The notes: generated by a model from the letters alone, not told the origin. A DNA stretch of 53,480 nt from Agromyces seonyuensis (GCF_009789225.1 NZ_WSTA01000018.1:1-53480); one strand, 5' to 3'. Positions 8,557 to 18,497 are shown, numbered from the stretch's first letter. Numbers and translations are program-made.

Positions 8557-9860
8557 ACGAGGCGTCGGTCGCCGCACTCGGCGAGGACTTCGTCGACGCC
8601 TGGCCGCGGATCGTCCGCGCCCTGGCGGCCTACACGGGCAGCCTCGACGACGCCCAGGAGTACGCGGCCGAGGCCGTCGCCCGGGCGGTCGCCGAGGCCG
8701 GCGGGGGCGGCGCACCGCTCGGGTCGTTGAGCGCGTGGTGCACGACGGTCGGCAAGCGCGCGTGGCTCGACGACCGGCGGAAGGCGGCCGTCGAGCAGCG
8801 CTACGTCCAGACCGAGGGCGCGTCCGCGCGGGAGCGGGCAGCGCGATGGGATGGCGTGGACGCGACGGAGGGCATCGCCCGCCCGGACGGCGCCGACCCG
8901 ATCGACGACCGCCTCGCGCTGCTCTTCGTCGCCTGCGATCCGGCGCTCACCGAGCAGGCGCGGCTCGTGCTCGCGCTGCGGGTCGTGTGCGGCCTCGACG
9001 TCGCGCGCATCGCCGCCCACCTCGGGGTGCGGCGCACGGCGGCCGCCGCGCGGCTGACCCGCGCGAAGCAGGCGCTCGCCGAGGCGCGCGGCCGATTCAA
9101 GGTGCCGGAGGCGCCCGAACGGCGGGTGCGGCTGCCGGTCGTGCTCGCCGCCGTCGCCGGGATGTTCACCGTCGCCCACCGCGACGTGCTCGATCCGCAG
9201 ACCCCGCGCGACGACCTCGGTCGGCAGGCGCTCTCGATCGCCGACGCGCTCGTGGCCGAGTATCCCGACGACGCCGAGGTGCGCGGGCTGCGCGCCGTCG
9301 TGCGCCTCGGCCTCGCCCGGCGGCCGGGCCGCTTGGATGCCGACGGGGCGGCGATCCCCCTCGACGAGGTCGACCGATCCGTGTGGGACCGACGGCTCAT
9401 CGCCGCCGGGCTCGACGACGCCGCCGCGGCCGCGGACCACGGCGACGGCCGGTTCGTGCTCGAGGCGGCGATCGCGGGACTGCACACGTCGGCGCCGAGC
9501 TTCGCCGCGACCGACTGGGACCGGGTGGTGGGCTTCTACCGGGCGCTCGAGCGGGTGTGGGGCGCGCCGTCGGTGATCGTGGCGCGGCTCGCCGCCGAGG
9601 AGCAGCGAGCGCTGCTCGGGGCGGCGTCGGGGGAGCGGACCGCGACGCTGCGCCGGGTCGAGGCGGAGCTGCGGGAGGTCGCCGCCGGCGCGGCGCCCTA
9701 TGCGGCCGTCGATGCCCGGCTCGCGCTCGCCGACCTCGCGTGGCGCACCGGTCGCCGCGCGGAGGCCGCGGCCGAGTATGCGGAGCTCGCGGCATCGGTG
9801 CCGACCGAGCCGGTGCGCCGGTTCTGCCTCGGCCGCGCGGCTCAGGGCTCGAAGCGGTAG
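8553..9860 (+). CDS. ECF42-type RNA polymerase sigma factor with C-terminal extension
   Basis: 435 residues from GTG 8553. Region 2 lies in the first about 80 residues (VRALAAYTGSLDDAQEYAAEA). Region 4 is around residues 125-170 (LVLALRVVCGLDVARIAAHLGVRRTAAAARLTRAKQAL). It is followed by about 240 residues of helical, TPR-like extension (WDRVVGFYRALERVWG, ARLALADLAWRTGRRAEAAAEYAEL). This long C-terminal domain plus an adjacent DGPF gene defines the ECF42 group. No anti-sigma gene is adjacent, as expected for ECF42, where the extension is thought to control activity. The 3' end overlaps kdpE by 19 bases, convergent. Confidence 0.87.
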   Translation: MNEASVAALGEDFVDAWPRIVRALAAYTGSLDDAQEYAAEAVARAVAEAGGGGAPLGSLSAWCTTVGKRAWLDDRRKAAVEQRYVQTEGASARERAARWDGVDATEGIARPDGADPIDDRLALLFVACDPALTEQARLVLALRVVCGLDVARIAAHLGVRRTAAAARLTRAKQALAEARGRFKVPEAPERRVRLPVVLAAVAGMFTVAHRDVLDPQTPRDDLGRQALSIADALVAEYPDDAEVRGLRAVVRLGLARRPGRLDADGAAIPLDEVDRSVWDRRLIAAGLDDAAAAADHGDGRFVLEAAIAGLHTSAPSFAATDWDRVVGFYRALERVWGAPSVIVARLAAEEQRALLGAASGERTATLRRVEAELREVAAGAAPYAAVDARLALADLAWRTGRRAEAAAEYAELAASVPTEPVRRFCLGRAAQGSKR

Positions 9861-10519
9861 CCGAGGCCCGGCTCGTTGATGAAGTGCCGGGGTTCGGCGG
9901 GCACCGGTTCCAGCTTCTTGCGCAGCTGGCCGACGTAGAGCCGCAGATACCCCGCGTCGTTCGCGTGGTACGGGCCCCACACGTCCGAGAGCAGCATCTG
10001 CCGGGTCAGCAGGGTGCCGGGATGCTGCACGAACAGCTCGAGCAGCCGCCACTCCGTCGGGGTGAGCCGCACCGGCTCCCCGCCGCCGCGCACCGTCTTC
10101 GCCGCGAAGTCGACCTCGCGCTCGCCGATGCGCACCGTCGCCGAGTCCGACCGCTCGGCGCCGGGGACCTGACGGGAGCGGGCGCGGATGCGGGCGAGCA
10201 GCTCGTCCATCGCGAACGGCTTCACGACGTAGTCGTCGGCCCCGGCATCCAGGGCTTCGACCTTCTCGACCGAGTCGGTGCGGCCGGAGAGCACGATGAT
10301 CGGCACCTGCGACCACGCGCGCACGGCGCGCACGACGTCGACGCCCTCGACCTTCGGCATGCCGAGATCGAGCAGCACGAGATCGGGATGCCCGTTCGCG
10401 ACGGCGTCGATCGCCTCCGCCCCGTCGTGCGCGACGTCGACGTCGTAGCCGCGCGCCGACAGCGTGATGCGCATCGCCCGGAGCAACTGGGCGTCGTCGT
10501 CGGCCAGGAGGATCTTCAC
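9842..10519 (-). CDS. kdpE: KdpE response regulator
   Basis: 225 residues. Receiver domain with acidic pocket DDD (residues 7-9), phospho-acceptor Asp51 in LVLLDLGMP, and KPF near residue 103. The C-terminal OmpR-type winged helix shows LTPTEWRLLELFVQHPG and the DNA-contacting LRLYVGQLRKKLE. It is phosphorylated by KdpD and turns on kdp transcription at low potassium or osmotic stress. It overlaps kdpD by 4 bases (ATGA). It converges with the sigma factor gene, overlapping 19 bases. Confidence 0.95.
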   Translation of the reverse strand: MKILLADDDAQLLRAMRITLSARGYDVDVAHDGAEAIDAVANGHPDLVLLDLGMPKVEGVDVVRAVRAWSQVPIIVLSGRTDSVEKVEALDAGADDYVVKPFAMDELLARIRARSRQVPGAERSDSATVRIGEREVDFAAKTVRGGGEPVRLTPTEWRLLELFVQHPGTLLTRQMLLSDVWGPYHANDAGYLRLYVGQLRKKLEPVPAEPRHFINEPGLGYRFEP

Positions 10520-13044
10520 GAGTCACCATCCTCGTCGCCCGTCTCGGCGATCGGAGCGAGGGCGCCGTCCCCGGCATCCGCGTCGGCGAGCGTCACGACG
10601 ATCGTGAGCCCGCCGCCGGGCGTCGCCTCCGCCTCGATGGAGCCGCCCATACCTTCGACGAAACCGCGCGAGAGCGCGAGGCCGAGTCCGAGCCCGGTCT
10701 CGTTGTCGGTGTCGCCGAGGCGCTGGAACGGCGTGAAGATCTCGTCCCGCCGGTCGGCCGGCACGCCGGGGCCGTGGTCGACGACCCGCAGCTCGGTGCG
10801 GCCGAGGAAGCCCGACACCGAGATCCGCACCCGCTCGTCGGGGGGAGAGAACCGCACCGCGTTCGCGAGCACGTTCACGAGCACCCGCTGGAGCAGGACG
10901 AGGTCCGCGAGCACGGGCGGTGCATTCACCCGCAGGTCGAGCTGCACCTGCGCGGGCCCGAGCCCGAGCTCCTCGAGCGCGCGGAAGACGACGTCGGCGA
11001 CGTCGACCGGCTCGAGCCGCACCGCGAGGGCGTCCGCCTGCACGCGGCTCGCATCGAGCAGATCCGTCACGAGACCGGCGAGCGCGTCGAGGCTCTCCGA
11101 CGCCGTCGCGAGGAGTTCGCGACGATCGCGCTCGCCGAGGAGCAGCGTCTCGTCGGCGAGGGCGCTGACGGCGGCGCTCGCCGAGGTGAGCGGCCGGCGC
11201 AGATCGTGGCCGACGGCGGTGAACAGCGCCGAGCGCACCCGATCGGTCGCCGCGAGCGCGTCGGCGGCCCGCGCCGCGCGGGCGAGGGCGCCGTGCTCGA
11301 GGGCCGCGTCGAGCTGGGTGACGATGACGCCGAGGAGGCGCCGCTCCGAGGCATCCAGCGGTCGCCCGTGCAGTTCGAGACGGGCGTGCGCGCCGACGGG
11401 GATCTCGACCGCCTCGCCCCCGGCGGGCTCGCCGTCGGCGACGACCGGCTCGTCGTCGACGAGCAGTCGTACCCCCGTGAGCGAGAACGCCTCGCGCGTG
11501 CGGGTGACGAGGGCTTGGAGCGCATCCTCGCCGCGCAGCACCGACCCGGCGACGCTCGCGATGAGCTGCGACTCGGCCGCGGCCCGCATCGCGATGCGCG
11601 TGCGCCGGGCGGCCTGGTCGACGACATAGCTGACGAGCGCCGCGCTCACGACGTAGAGGGCGAGGGCGAGGAGCTGCCGCGGGTCGGCGATCGTCAGCGT
11701 GCCGGTCGGCGCGACGAAGAGGAAGTTGAGGGTGAGCCCCGAGAGCACCGCGGTGAGGAGCGCGGGCCAGATGCCGCCGACGAGGGCGACGACGATGACG
11801 AGCAGCTGGTAGGCGAGCACGTCGCTCGTGATCGACGACTCGCTGTGGAAGGCCGCGAGCAGCCACGAGAGCAGCGGCCCGACGACGAGTGCGATCGCGA
11901 AGCCCGCGATCAGGCGTTGCCGGGAGAGCGCCCCGCCGAGTTTCGGCAGGGCGGGGCGGGAACCGGCGGCGGCGTGCGTGACGATGTGCACATCGATCTC
12001 GCCCGATTCGCGGATGACCGTCTGGGAGACCCCGGGACCGCCGAGGAGCGCGGCGAGACGCGATCGACGGCTCACGCCGAGCACGAGCTGGGTGGCGTCG
12101 ACCGACCGGGCGAACTCGACGAGCGCCCGCGGGACGTCCTCCCCGGCGACCTCGTGGAAGGCGCCGCCGAGCTGCTCGACGAGGGCGCGCTGGGCCGTGA
12201 GCGTGCCCGGATGCGGAGCGCGCAGGCCGTCGGGGGCGCTCACATGCACGGCGATGAGCTCGCCCCCGGAGGACCGGGCCGCGATGCGGGCGCCGCGGCG
12301 CAGCAGCGTCTCGCCCTCGGTACCGCCGGTGAGGGCGACGACGACCCGCTCGCGCGACTCCCAGGTGCCCGTGATGCCGTGCTCGGCACGATAGGCCTTG
12401 AGCGACTGCTCGACCTCGTCGGCGAGCCAGAGCAGCGCGAGTTCGCGCAGCGCCGTGAGGTTGCCGAGCCGGAAGTAGTTCGAGAGAGCGGCGTCGATGC
12501 GTTCGGCCGGGTAGACGAGGCCGGCCGCGAGCCGGTCGCGCAGGGCCCCCGGGGCGAGGTCGACGACCTCGATGGTGTCCGCGCCGCGCAGCACGGCGTC
12601 CGGCACGGTCTCGCGCTGGGCGGCCCCGGTGATGCCGAGCACGACGTCGCCGAGCGACTCGATGTGCTGGGCGTTGACGGTCGAGATGACGTCGATGCCG
12701 GCATCCAGCAGGGTCTCGACGTCCTGCCAGCGCTTGCCGTGCCGCGAGCCCGGCGCGTTCGTGTGGGCGAGCTCGTCGACGAGGGCGATCTCGGGATGCC
12801 GCGCGAGCACGGCATCCAGGTCGAGCTCTTCGAGTCGCATCCCGCGATGCGACTCGACGTGCCGGGGCACCGCCTCGAGGCCCTCGGTCATCGAGGCGGT
12901 CGCCGCACGGCCGTGGGTCTCGACGTAGGCGACGACGACGTCGTGGCCCTCCGAGGCGAGGCGCTTGCCCTCCTCGAGCATCGTGTAGGTCTTGCCGACG
13001 CCGGGGGCGGCGCCGAGCAGCACTCGGAGCCGCCCTCGCTTCAT
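10516..13044 (-). CDS. kdpD: KdpD sensor histidine kinase
   Basis: 842 residues. The N-terminal KdpD domain has Walker A GAAPGVGKTYTM (about residues 11-22) and LVDELAHTNAPGSRH. A universal-stress-like domain follows (VVALTGGTEGETLLRRG, LVLGVSRRSRLAALLGG). Four membrane helices lie around residues 380-500, then a GAF-like region, HisKA with His613 in AVGHDLRRPLTS, and a HATPase (NVLANAVRFSP, DHGPGVP, GLGLGLALS). It senses potassium or turgor and phosphorylates KdpE. A 5 bp gap follows kdpC. Confidence 0.95.
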   Translation of the reverse strand: MKRGRLRVLLGAAPGVGKTYTMLEEGKRLASEGHDVVVAYVETHGRAATASMTEGLEAVPRHVESHRGMRLEELDLDAVLARHPEIALVDELAHTNAPGSRHGKRWQDVETLLDAGIDVISTVNAQHIESLGDVVLGITGAAQRETVPDAVLRGADTIEVVDLAPGALRDRLAAGLVYPAERIDAALSNYFRLGNLTALRELALLWLADEVEQSLKAYRAEHGITGTWESRERVVVALTGGTEGETLLRRGARIAARSSGGELIAVHVSAPDGLRAPHPGTLTAQRALVEQLGGAFHEVAGEDVPRALVEFARSVDATQLVLGVSRRSRLAALLGGPGVSQTVIRESGEIDVHIVTHAAAGSRPALPKLGGALSRQRLIAGFAIALVVGPLLSWLLAAFHSESSITSDVLAYQLLVIVVALVGGIWPALLTAVLSGLTLNFLFVAPTGTLTIADPRQLLALALYVVSAALVSYVVDQAARRTRIAMRAAAESQLIASVAGSVLRGEDALQALVTRTREAFSLTGVRLLVDDEPVVADGEPAGGEAVEIPVGAHARLELHGRPLDASERRLLGVIVTQLDAALEHGALARAARAADALAATDRVRSALFTAVGHDLRRPLTSASAAVSALADETLLLGERDRRELLATASESLDALAGLVTDLLDASRVQADALAVRLEPVDVADVVFRALEELGLGPAQVQLDLRVNAPPVLADLVLLQRVLVNVLANAVRFSPPDERVRISVSGFLGRTELRVVDHGPGVPADRRDEIFTPFQRLGDTDNETGLGLGLALSRGFVEGMGGSIEAEATPGGGLTIVVTLADADAGDGALAPIAETGDEDGDS

Positions 13045-13049
13045 CTGCG

Positions 13050-13661
13050 TCAGCCCTCCAGCCCGTCGAGCGCCAGGTTGAGCTCGAGCACGTTCACGAC
13101 CGGCGAGCCGATCACGCCGAGATCGCGCCCGACGGTGTGCTCGTCGACCAGTCGGCCGACCTCGTCCTCGCTCATCCCCCGTGCCGCGGCGACGCGCGGC
13201 ACTTGGAGGCGAGCGTACTCGGGGCTGATGTGGGGGTCGAGGCCGGAGCCCGAGGCCGTCACCGCGTCGGCGGGGATGCCGTCGGCCGGCACGCCGTCGA
13301 GTTCGGAGATCGCGGCCTGCCGGTCGCCGATCGCCGCGATGAGGTCCTCGTTCTCGGGGCCGAGGTTCGAGCCGGAGGAGGCGCCGCCGTCGTAGCCGTC
13401 GCCGGCCGCCGACGGGCGGGACTGGAAGTACTCGGGCAGTGCGGCGCCGTCGGCGTCGGTGAAGGACTGCCCGATGAGGGACGAGCCGACCGGCTCGCCG
13501 TCCACCTCGATGAGCGAGCCGTTCGCCTGAGCGGGCAGAGCGAGCGCGCCGACGCCCGTGATGAGGCCGGTGTAGCCGAGGCCGAGCACGAGGGTGAACA
13601 CCGCGGTGGCGCGGACGGCGACCCAGGCCGTGCGGGCGGTGGAGCGGACGTTGGAAGGCAT
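13050..13661 (-). CDS. kdpC: KdpC, potassium-transporting ATPase subunit C
   Basis: 203 residues with one N-terminal TM segment (about residues 15-35) and a periplasm-side domain. Family signatures are SLIGQSFTDADG, YFQSRPSA, SSGSNLGPEN, DAVTASGSGLDPHISPEYA and GRDLGVIGSPVVNVLELNLAL. It stabilises KdpFABC and raises ATP affinity. Start ATG 13661 has AAAGGAA about 11 nt upstream. It sits 29 bases after kdpB. Confidence 0.96.
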   Translation of the reverse strand: MPSNVRSTARTAWVAVRATAVFTLVLGLGYTGLITGVGALALPAQANGSLIEVDGEPVGSSLIGQSFTDADGAALPEYFQSRPSAAGDGYDGGASSGSNLGPENEDLIAAIGDRQAAISELDGVPADGIPADAVTASGSGLDPHISPEYARLQVPRVAAARGMSEDEVGRLVDEHTVGRDLGVIGSPVVNVLELNLALDGLEG

Positions 13662-13690
13662 TGCTTCGCGTTCCTTTCGGGAAGCCGGGC

Positions 13691-15973
13691 TCAGAAGCCC
13701 GGGATGAGGCGCACGACGAGGTCGATGAGCCAGATGCCGATGAAGGGGACCACGACGCCGCCCAGTCCGTAGACGAGCAGGTTGCGGCCGAGGATCTTGC
13801 TCGCGCCGAGGGGGCGGTATTTCACGCCGCGGAGCGCGAGCGGGATGAGCGCGATGATGACGAGCGCGTTGAAGATGATCGCGGAGAGCACGGCCGAAGC
13901 CGGCGAGTGCAGGCCCATGACGTTGAGCGCCGCGAGGCCGGGGAACACCCCGACGAACATCGCCGGGATGATCGCGAAGTACTTCGCGATGTCGTTGGCG
14001 ATCGAGAACGTCGTCAGGGCGCCGCGGGTGATGAGCAGCTGCTTGCCGATGCGCACGATGTCGATGAGCTTCGTCGGGTCGGAGTCGAGGTCGACCATGT
14101 TGCCGGCCTCCTTCGCCGCCGACGTGCCGGTGTTCATCGCGACGCCGACGTCGGCCTGCGCGAGCGCGGGGGCGTCGTTCGTGCCGTCGCCCGTCATCGC
14201 GACGAGGTTGCCGCCCTCCTGCTCGCGCTTGATGAGCGCGAGCTTGTCCTCTGGCGTCGCCTCGGCGAGGAAGTCGTCGACACCGGCCTCCTTCGCGATC
14301 GCTGCGGCCGTGAGCGGGTTGTCGCCCGTGATCATGACCGTGCGGATGCCCATCGCGCGCAGTTCGGCGAACCGCGCGGGCAGTCCGTCCTTCACGACGT
14401 CCTTCAGGTGCACGACGCCGAGCACGCGGCCCGGGCCGGACGCGGGGCGCTCGGCGACGACGAGCGGCGTGCCGCCCGCGTTCGAGATCTCCTCGACGCG
14501 CGCCGTCAGTTCGTCGAGGAGGCTCGAGGCCATCCGGCCCTCTTCCTCGATCCAGGCGATGACGGCGGAGCCGGCACCCTTGCGGATGCGCGAACCGTCG
14601 GGCAGGTCGAGCCCCGACATGCGGGTCTGCGCGGTGAACGGCACGGGCTCGCCGGCGGGGGCCGTCGGATAGCGGGTACCGCGGGCCGCGGCGAGCTCGA
14701 CGATCGACGCGCCCTCCGGGGTCGGGTCGGCGAGGGAGGCGAGCGCCGCCGCCTCGACGAGCTCGCGGGCCTCCACGCCGTCGAGCGCGACGAACTCGGT
14801 CGCGCGGCGGTTGCCGTAGGTGATCGTGCCCGTCTTGTCGAGCAGGAGCGTCGTGACGTCGCCCGCCGCCTCGACGGCGCGGCCCGACATCGCGAGCACG
14901 TTGCGCTGCACGAGCCGGTCCATGCCGGCGATGCCGATGGCCGAGAGGAGCGCACCGATCGTCGTCGGGATGAGGCAGACGAGCAGGGCGATGAGCACCG
15001 GCACGCTCGCTGGCGCCGCCGCGTAGGAGGCGATCGGGTTGAGCGTGAGCGCGACGACCACGAACACGATCGACAGGCTCGCGAGCAGGATGTTCAGCGC
15101 GATCTCGTTCGGCGTCTTCTGCCGGGCGGCGCCCTCGACGAGGGCGATCATGCGGTCGACGAAGGTCTCGCCCGGCTTCGAGGTGATGCGCACGACGATG
15201 CGGTCGGAAAGCACCCGCGTGCCGCCGGTGACGGCCGAGCGGTCGCCGCCGGACTCGCGCACCACGGGCGCCGACTCGCCGGTGATCGCCGACTCGTCGA
15301 CGGAGGCGATCCCCGCGACGATGTCGCCGTCGCCCGGGATGAGCTCGCCCGCCGACACGACGACCACGTCGCCGAGCGTCAGGTCGGACGACGGCACGTC
15401 CTCGAGGAGGCTCGCGCTCGCCGCGGCATCGTGCAGCGGGTCGTACCCGCGCACGAGGTGGGCGGTCGTCGCCGTGCGGGTCTGCCGCAGCGAGTCGGCC
15501 TGCGCCTTGCCGCGGCCTTCGGCGACGGACTCCGCGAGGTTCGCGAAGATCACCGTCGCCCACAGCCAGAGCGCGATCGCCCAGGTGAACGACCACGGCA
15601 CCTCGGTGCCGCCGGATGCCTCCGGCCCGCCGAGGATCGGCTCGGCGAGGGCGATCGCCGTGGTGAGCAGGGCGCCGATCTCGACGATGAACATGACCGG
15701 GTTGCGGACCATGGCCCGCGGGTCGAGCTTGCGCAGGGCGCCGGGGAGGGCGGCCCAGAGGGCGCGCGGGCCGAAGGCGCTCGCACCGGTCCCCGTCGAT
15801 CGAGTCGGCGCGCCGGCGTCATCCGTCGGTCGAGTCGGCGCGCCGGCGCCGCCCTCCGCCGGTCGAGTCGGCGCGCTAGCGCCGTATCGAGACCCGGTGA
15901 CGTCCGAGGCCGCCTGGTCTCGATACGCTCCTTCGTCGCTACTCGACCAGCGTGACTTCGTTTCGGTGGACAT
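13691..15973 (-). CDS. kdpB: KdpB, potassium-transporting P-type ATPase catalytic subunit, with repeat-encoded N-terminal insertion
   Basis: 760 residues, longer than the usual about 680-700. Normal KdpB sequence begins near residue 66 ([21 protein letters not shown]). Phosphorylation Asp379 lies in [10 protein letters not shown], the A-domain TGES is in [12 protein letters not shown], and the hinge is [20 protein letters not shown]. Residues about 8-61 (from [13 protein letters not shown] to APTRSTG) are encoded by the palindromic repeat, read in an open frame; this predicts a flexible, Arg/Ser/Ala/Pro-rich cytoplasmic tail. ATG 15973 lies 1 nt after the kdpA stop. A downstream start is possible, but none with a good ribosome site is seen. 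It hydrolyses ATP to drive K+ uptake through KdpA. Confidence 0.94.
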   Translation of the reverse strand: MSTETKSRWSSSDEGAYRDQAASDVTGSRYGASAPTRPAEGGAGAPTRPTDDAGAPTRSTGTGASAFGPRALWAALPGALRKLDPRAMVRNPVMFIVEIGALLTTAIALAEPILGGPEASGGTEVPWSFTWAIALWLWATVIFANLAESVAEGRGKAQADSLRQTRTATTAHLVRGYDPLHDAAASASLLEDVPSSDLTLGDVVVVSAGELIPGDGDIVAGIASVDESAITGESAPVVRESGGDRSAVTGGTRVLSDRIVVRITSKPGETFVDRMIALVEGAARQKTPNEIALNILLASLSIVFVVVALTLNPIASYAAAPASVPVLIALLVCLIPTTIGALLSAIGIAGMDRLVQRNVLAMSGRAVEAAGDVTTLLLDKTGTITYGNRRATEFVALDGVEARELVEAAALASLADPTPEGASIVELAAARGTRYPTAPAGEPVPFTAQTRMSGLDLPDGSRIRKGAGSAVIAWIEEEGRMASSLLDELTARVEEISNAGGTPLVVAERPASGPGRVLGVVHLKDVVKDGLPARFAELRAMGIRTVMITGDNPLTAAAIAKEAGVDDFLAEATPEDKLALIKREQEGGNLVAMTGDGTNDAPALAQADVGVAMNTGTSAAKEAGNMVDLDSDPTKLIDIVRIGKQLLITRGALTTFSIANDIAKYFAIIPAMFVGVFPGLAALNVMGLHSPASAVLSAIIFNALVIIALIPLALRGVKYRPLGASKILGRNLLVYGLGGVVVPFIGIWLIDLVVRLIPGF
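15793..15951. repeat. Palindromic repeat locus C, inside the kdpB 5' coding region
   Basis: On the plus strand there are left-arm cores at about 15795 and 15825 (GGTCGAGTCGGCGCGCC variants), a full left arm at about 15858-15894 ending CGTATCGAGACC, and a right arm at 15916-15950 (GGTCTCGATACGCTCC…CTACTCGACCAG). All of it lies within kdpB codons 8-61. The reading frame used avoids the in-frame TAG of the arm. Confidence 0.9.
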
Positions 15974-15974
15974 A

Positions 15975-17648
15975 TCAGCTCAGCCCTTCCGCCAGGGGAC
16001 CCAGCGCGAGAACGGGGAAATAGGTGAGGGCGGTCACGATGACCGCGACACCGGTGAGGAGACCGGCGTACAGCGGCCGGTGGGTGGGCAGGGTGCCCGC
16101 GGTGGCCGGCACGGCATCCTGCTTCGCGAGCGAGCCGGCGAGCGCCAGCACGAGCACGATCGGCAGGAAGCGGCCCAGCAGCATCGCGACGCCGAGCGCG
16201 GTGTTGAACCACGGGGTGTTCGCGGTGAGGCCCGCGAACGCGGAACCGTTGTTGTTCGCCGCCGAGGTGAACGCGTAGACCACCTCGGAGAGACCGTGCA
16301 CGCCGGGGTTCCAGATCGACGTCGACTCGACGTCGGCGCGGACGCCGGGGATCGCGAAGCTCAACGCCGTGCCCGCGAGCACGATCGCCGGGGTCACGAG
16401 GATGTACAGGCTCGCGAGCTTGATCTCGCGGGGGCCGATCTTCTTGCCCAGGTACTCCGGGGTGCGCCCGACGAGCAGTCCCGCGATGAAGACCGCGATG
16501 ACGGCGAGCACGAGGATGCCGTAGAGGCCCGAGCCGACGCCGCCGGGGGCGACCTCGCCGAGCATCATGTTGATGAGCGGCACCATTCCGCCGAATGCCG
16601 TGAACGAGTCGTGCATGGCGTTCACCGCACCCGTCGACGTGCCCGTTGTCGAGGCGGCGAAGATCGCCGAGAGCGGGATGCCGAACCTCGCCTCCTTGCC
16701 CTCGAGCGCGCCGCCCGCCAGTTCGGGCGCCGTGCCGGCGCCCTGCAGTTCGAACGCCATGGTCGCCGCGACACCGGCGATCCACAGCACGCCCATGACG
16801 CCGAGGATGACGTAGCCCTGGCGGACGTCGCCGACCATGCGGCCGAACGTGCGCGGCAGCGAGAACGGGATCACGAGCAGCAGGACGACCTCGACGAGGC
16901 TCGTCCACGCCGTCGGGTCCTCGAACGGGTGCGCCGAGTTGACGTTGTAGAACCCGCCGCCGTTCGTGCCGAGGAGCTTGATCGCCTCCTGCGAGGCGAC
17001 CGGCCCGCCCGGGATCGTCTGCGTCTGCCCGGCGATCGTCGTCACCTCGGTGAAGCCGGCGAAGTTCTGCACGACGCCGCCCGCGAGCAGCACGAGGGCG
17101 CTCACGATCGACAGGGGCAGGAGCAGCCGCCAGACGGCGCGGTTGACGTCGACCCAGAAGTTGCCGAGGGTGCCGGTGCGGCGTCGGGCGAAGCCGCGCA
17201 CGAGCGCGACCGCGACGGCGAGGCCGACGGCCGCCGAGACGAAGTTCTGCACCATGAGGCCCGCGAGCTGCACGGTGTAGCCCATCGTGAGCTCGGGCGA
17301 GTACGACTGCCAGTTGGTGTTCGTCACGAACGAGATCGCCGTGTTGAAGGCGAGCCCCTCCGGCACGGCCGGGAGGCCGAGCGCGTACGGCAGGAACTGC
17401 TGGGTGCGCTGCAGCAGGTAGAGCGCGAGCACGCCGACGGCGGAGAACACGAGCACGCTGCGGAGGTAGACCGTCCAGGTCTGCTCCGCGCGGGGGTCGA
17501 CGCCGACGACGCGATAGAGCCCGCGTTCGACGCGGGTGTCGTGGGCGGAGGTGAACACCCGCGCCATCCAGTCGCCCAGGGGGCGGTGGACGAGCGCGAG
17601 CACGACGACGAGGATCGCGACCTGCGCGATGCCGAACCACACCTCCAT
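15975..17648 (-). CDS. kdpA: KdpA, potassium-binding and translocating subunit
   Basis: 557 residues, the same length as the E. coli protein. A polytopic membrane protein of the SKT superfamily with four pore loops: [29 protein letters not shown] and [11 protein letters not shown], which carry the selectivity-filter glycines. Start ATG 17648 shares one base with the kdpF stop (TGATG). It imports K+ with high affinity in the KdpFABC complex. Confidence 0.97.
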   Translation of the reverse strand: MEVWFGIAQVAILVVVLALVHRPLGDWMARVFTSAHDTRVERGLYRVVGVDPRAEQTWTVYLRSVLVFSAVGVLALYLLQRTQQFLPYALGLPAVPEGLAFNTAISFVTNTNWQSYSPELTMGYTVQLAGLMVQNFVSAAVGLAVAVALVRGFARRRTGTLGNFWVDVNRAVWRLLLPLSIVSALVLLAGGVVQNFAGFTEVTTIAGQTQTIPGGPVASQEAIKLLGTNGGGFYNVNSAHPFEDPTAWTSLVEVVLLLVIPFSLPRTFGRMVGDVRQGYVILGVMGVLWIAGVAATMAFELQGAGTAPELAGGALEGKEARFGIPLSAIFAASTTGTSTGAVNAMHDSFTAFGGMVPLINMMLGEVAPGGVGSGLYGILVLAVIAVFIAGLLVGRTPEYLGKKIGPREIKLASLYILVTPAIVLAGTALSFAIPGVRADVESTSIWNPGVHGLSEVVYAFTSAANNNGSAFAGLTANTPWFNTALGVAMLLGRFLPIVLVLALAGSLAKQDAVPATAGTLPTHRPLYAGLLTGVAVIVTALTYFPVLALGPLAEGLS

Positions 17649-17737
17649 CAGAACCGCTCGGGCTTGACGAGGGCGAATACGAGGTAGACGACGGCCGCCA
17701 CCGCGAGGAGGGAGGCGATGATCTCGAAGACGATCAT
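17648..17737 (-). CDS. kdpF: KdpF, small stabilising subunit
   Basis: 29 residues, [19 protein letters not shown] then [11 protein letters not shown] single TM helix ending in a KPE(R/K)F motif is the KdpF signature, and E. coli KdpF is also 29 residues. GGAGGTGA lies 7 nt before ATG 17737. The ATG overlaps the upstream peptide's stop (ATGA), and its own stop overlaps the kdpA ATG. It stabilises the KdpABC complex in the membrane. Confidence 0.93.
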   Translation of the reverse strand: MIVFEIIASLLAVAAVVYLVFALVKPERF

Positions 17738-17874
17738 GCGCGCTCACCTCCGCGGCCGGCTTCGCGAGGTGCGGAGCCGCGGGCATCGGGGCCCAGCTTC
17801 GACACCCCCTCGGCCACGAGGCCGACGAGCGCGAACAGGGCGATGACGCCCAGCACGTACCAGAGATCGAGCAC
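17734..17874 (-). CDS. Small single-TM protein at the head of the kdp operon
   Basis: 46 residues, GTG start at 17874, beginning [24 protein letters not shown] sits 6 nt upstream of the GTG (GGAG-TCATCC-GTG). One TM helix covers about residues 4-22; the tail is polar and basic ([17 protein letters not shown]). Its stop overlaps the kdpF ATG by 4 bases, so it is the first cistron of the operon. No family is recognised with certainty. Similar unnamed peptides upstream of kdpF may exist in other actinobacteria. A role as an accessory Kdp subunit or a leader peptide is inference. Confidence 0.68.
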   Translation of the reverse strand: MLDLWYVLGVIALFALVGLVAEGVSKLGPDARGSAPREAGRGGERA

Positions 17875-18078
17875 GGATGACTCCAACGGGAGATTCGGCG
17901 GGGGGCCGCGGTCGCGGCGCTCCGGCGGTCCGCATCACGCGAACCGCACGTCAGATGCAACGCCCCTGCGGGCCGGCCGGCACGCGTCCTGACGGATCCC
18001 TAACGGGTCGCCGCGCAACGCTCATGCGCCGCTCACGGGCGACCGGGTCGGAGCCCCTGCGGCGGCTACTGTTGCAGC

Positions 18079-18477
18079 ATGTCGTCCGTGGAGATCGCCT
18101 CGCTCATCGGCGAACTGCTCTCCTGGATCGGCCTGCCGCTCGGCCTGCTGCTGCTCATCATCGTCTTCGTCGTGCACGCCTTCGACGGCGGCTGGGAGGA
18201 CACGGAGATCGTGCTCGTCGAGACGCCCGAGGGGCGCATCGCCCGCTGGTTCGCCGGCAACGAGTTCTTCGAGCGCACCCTGCACCACGACGAGGCGCGC
18301 CGCATCGGCGACGCGACCGAGTTCCCGGCCTACACGGCCCGCAACTCGCCGTCGACGATGCGCCTCGAGCGCCGCCGTCCGGCGATGCACCTGCTGCGCA
18401 CGCTCGCGCTGCTGTTCCTCGGCATCGGCTTCCTCGGCCTCGTGGTCTCGACCGCGGGGCTCTTCATCGAGGCGTAG
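18079..18477 (+). CDS. Small membrane protein, unknown function
   Basis: 132 residues with two predicted TM helices (about residues 15-34, LPLGLLLLIIVFVVHAF, and 106-127, LLRTLALLFLGIGFLGLVV). Between them is an approximately 70-residue polar domain with many Arg, Glu and His residues. I recognise no named family. ATG 18079 is 6 nt after TACTGT (18067-18072). It is divergent from the kdp operon across 204 bp, so it might share regulation, but that is speculative. It converges with the MarR-type gene. Confidence 0.72.
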   Translation: MSSVEIASLIGELLSWIGLPLGLLLLIIVFVVHAFDGGWEDTEIVLVETPEGRIARWFAGNEFFERTLHHDEARRIGDATEFPAYTARNSPSTMRLERRRPAMHLLRTLALLFLGIGFLGLVVSTAGLFIEA

Positions 18478-18497
18478 GGCCGCGGCATCCGCCCGGG

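Noticed and set aside
13691-15973. kdpB as a pseudogene or frameshift because of its odd N-terminus
   Set aside because: The frame is open throughout, all P-type ATPase motifs are intact, and the odd segment is explained by the repeat.
17744-17938. 64-codon minus-strand frame upstream of kdpF
   Set aside because: It is Arg/Pro-rich and overlaps the 46-residue membrane peptide, which has a better start, TM helix and operon overlap.
17875-18078. A c-di-AMP riboswitch or KdpE site between kdp and the 18079 gene
   Set aside because: I see no ydaO-like core motifs and no clear KdpE half-sites, only GC-rich sequence.
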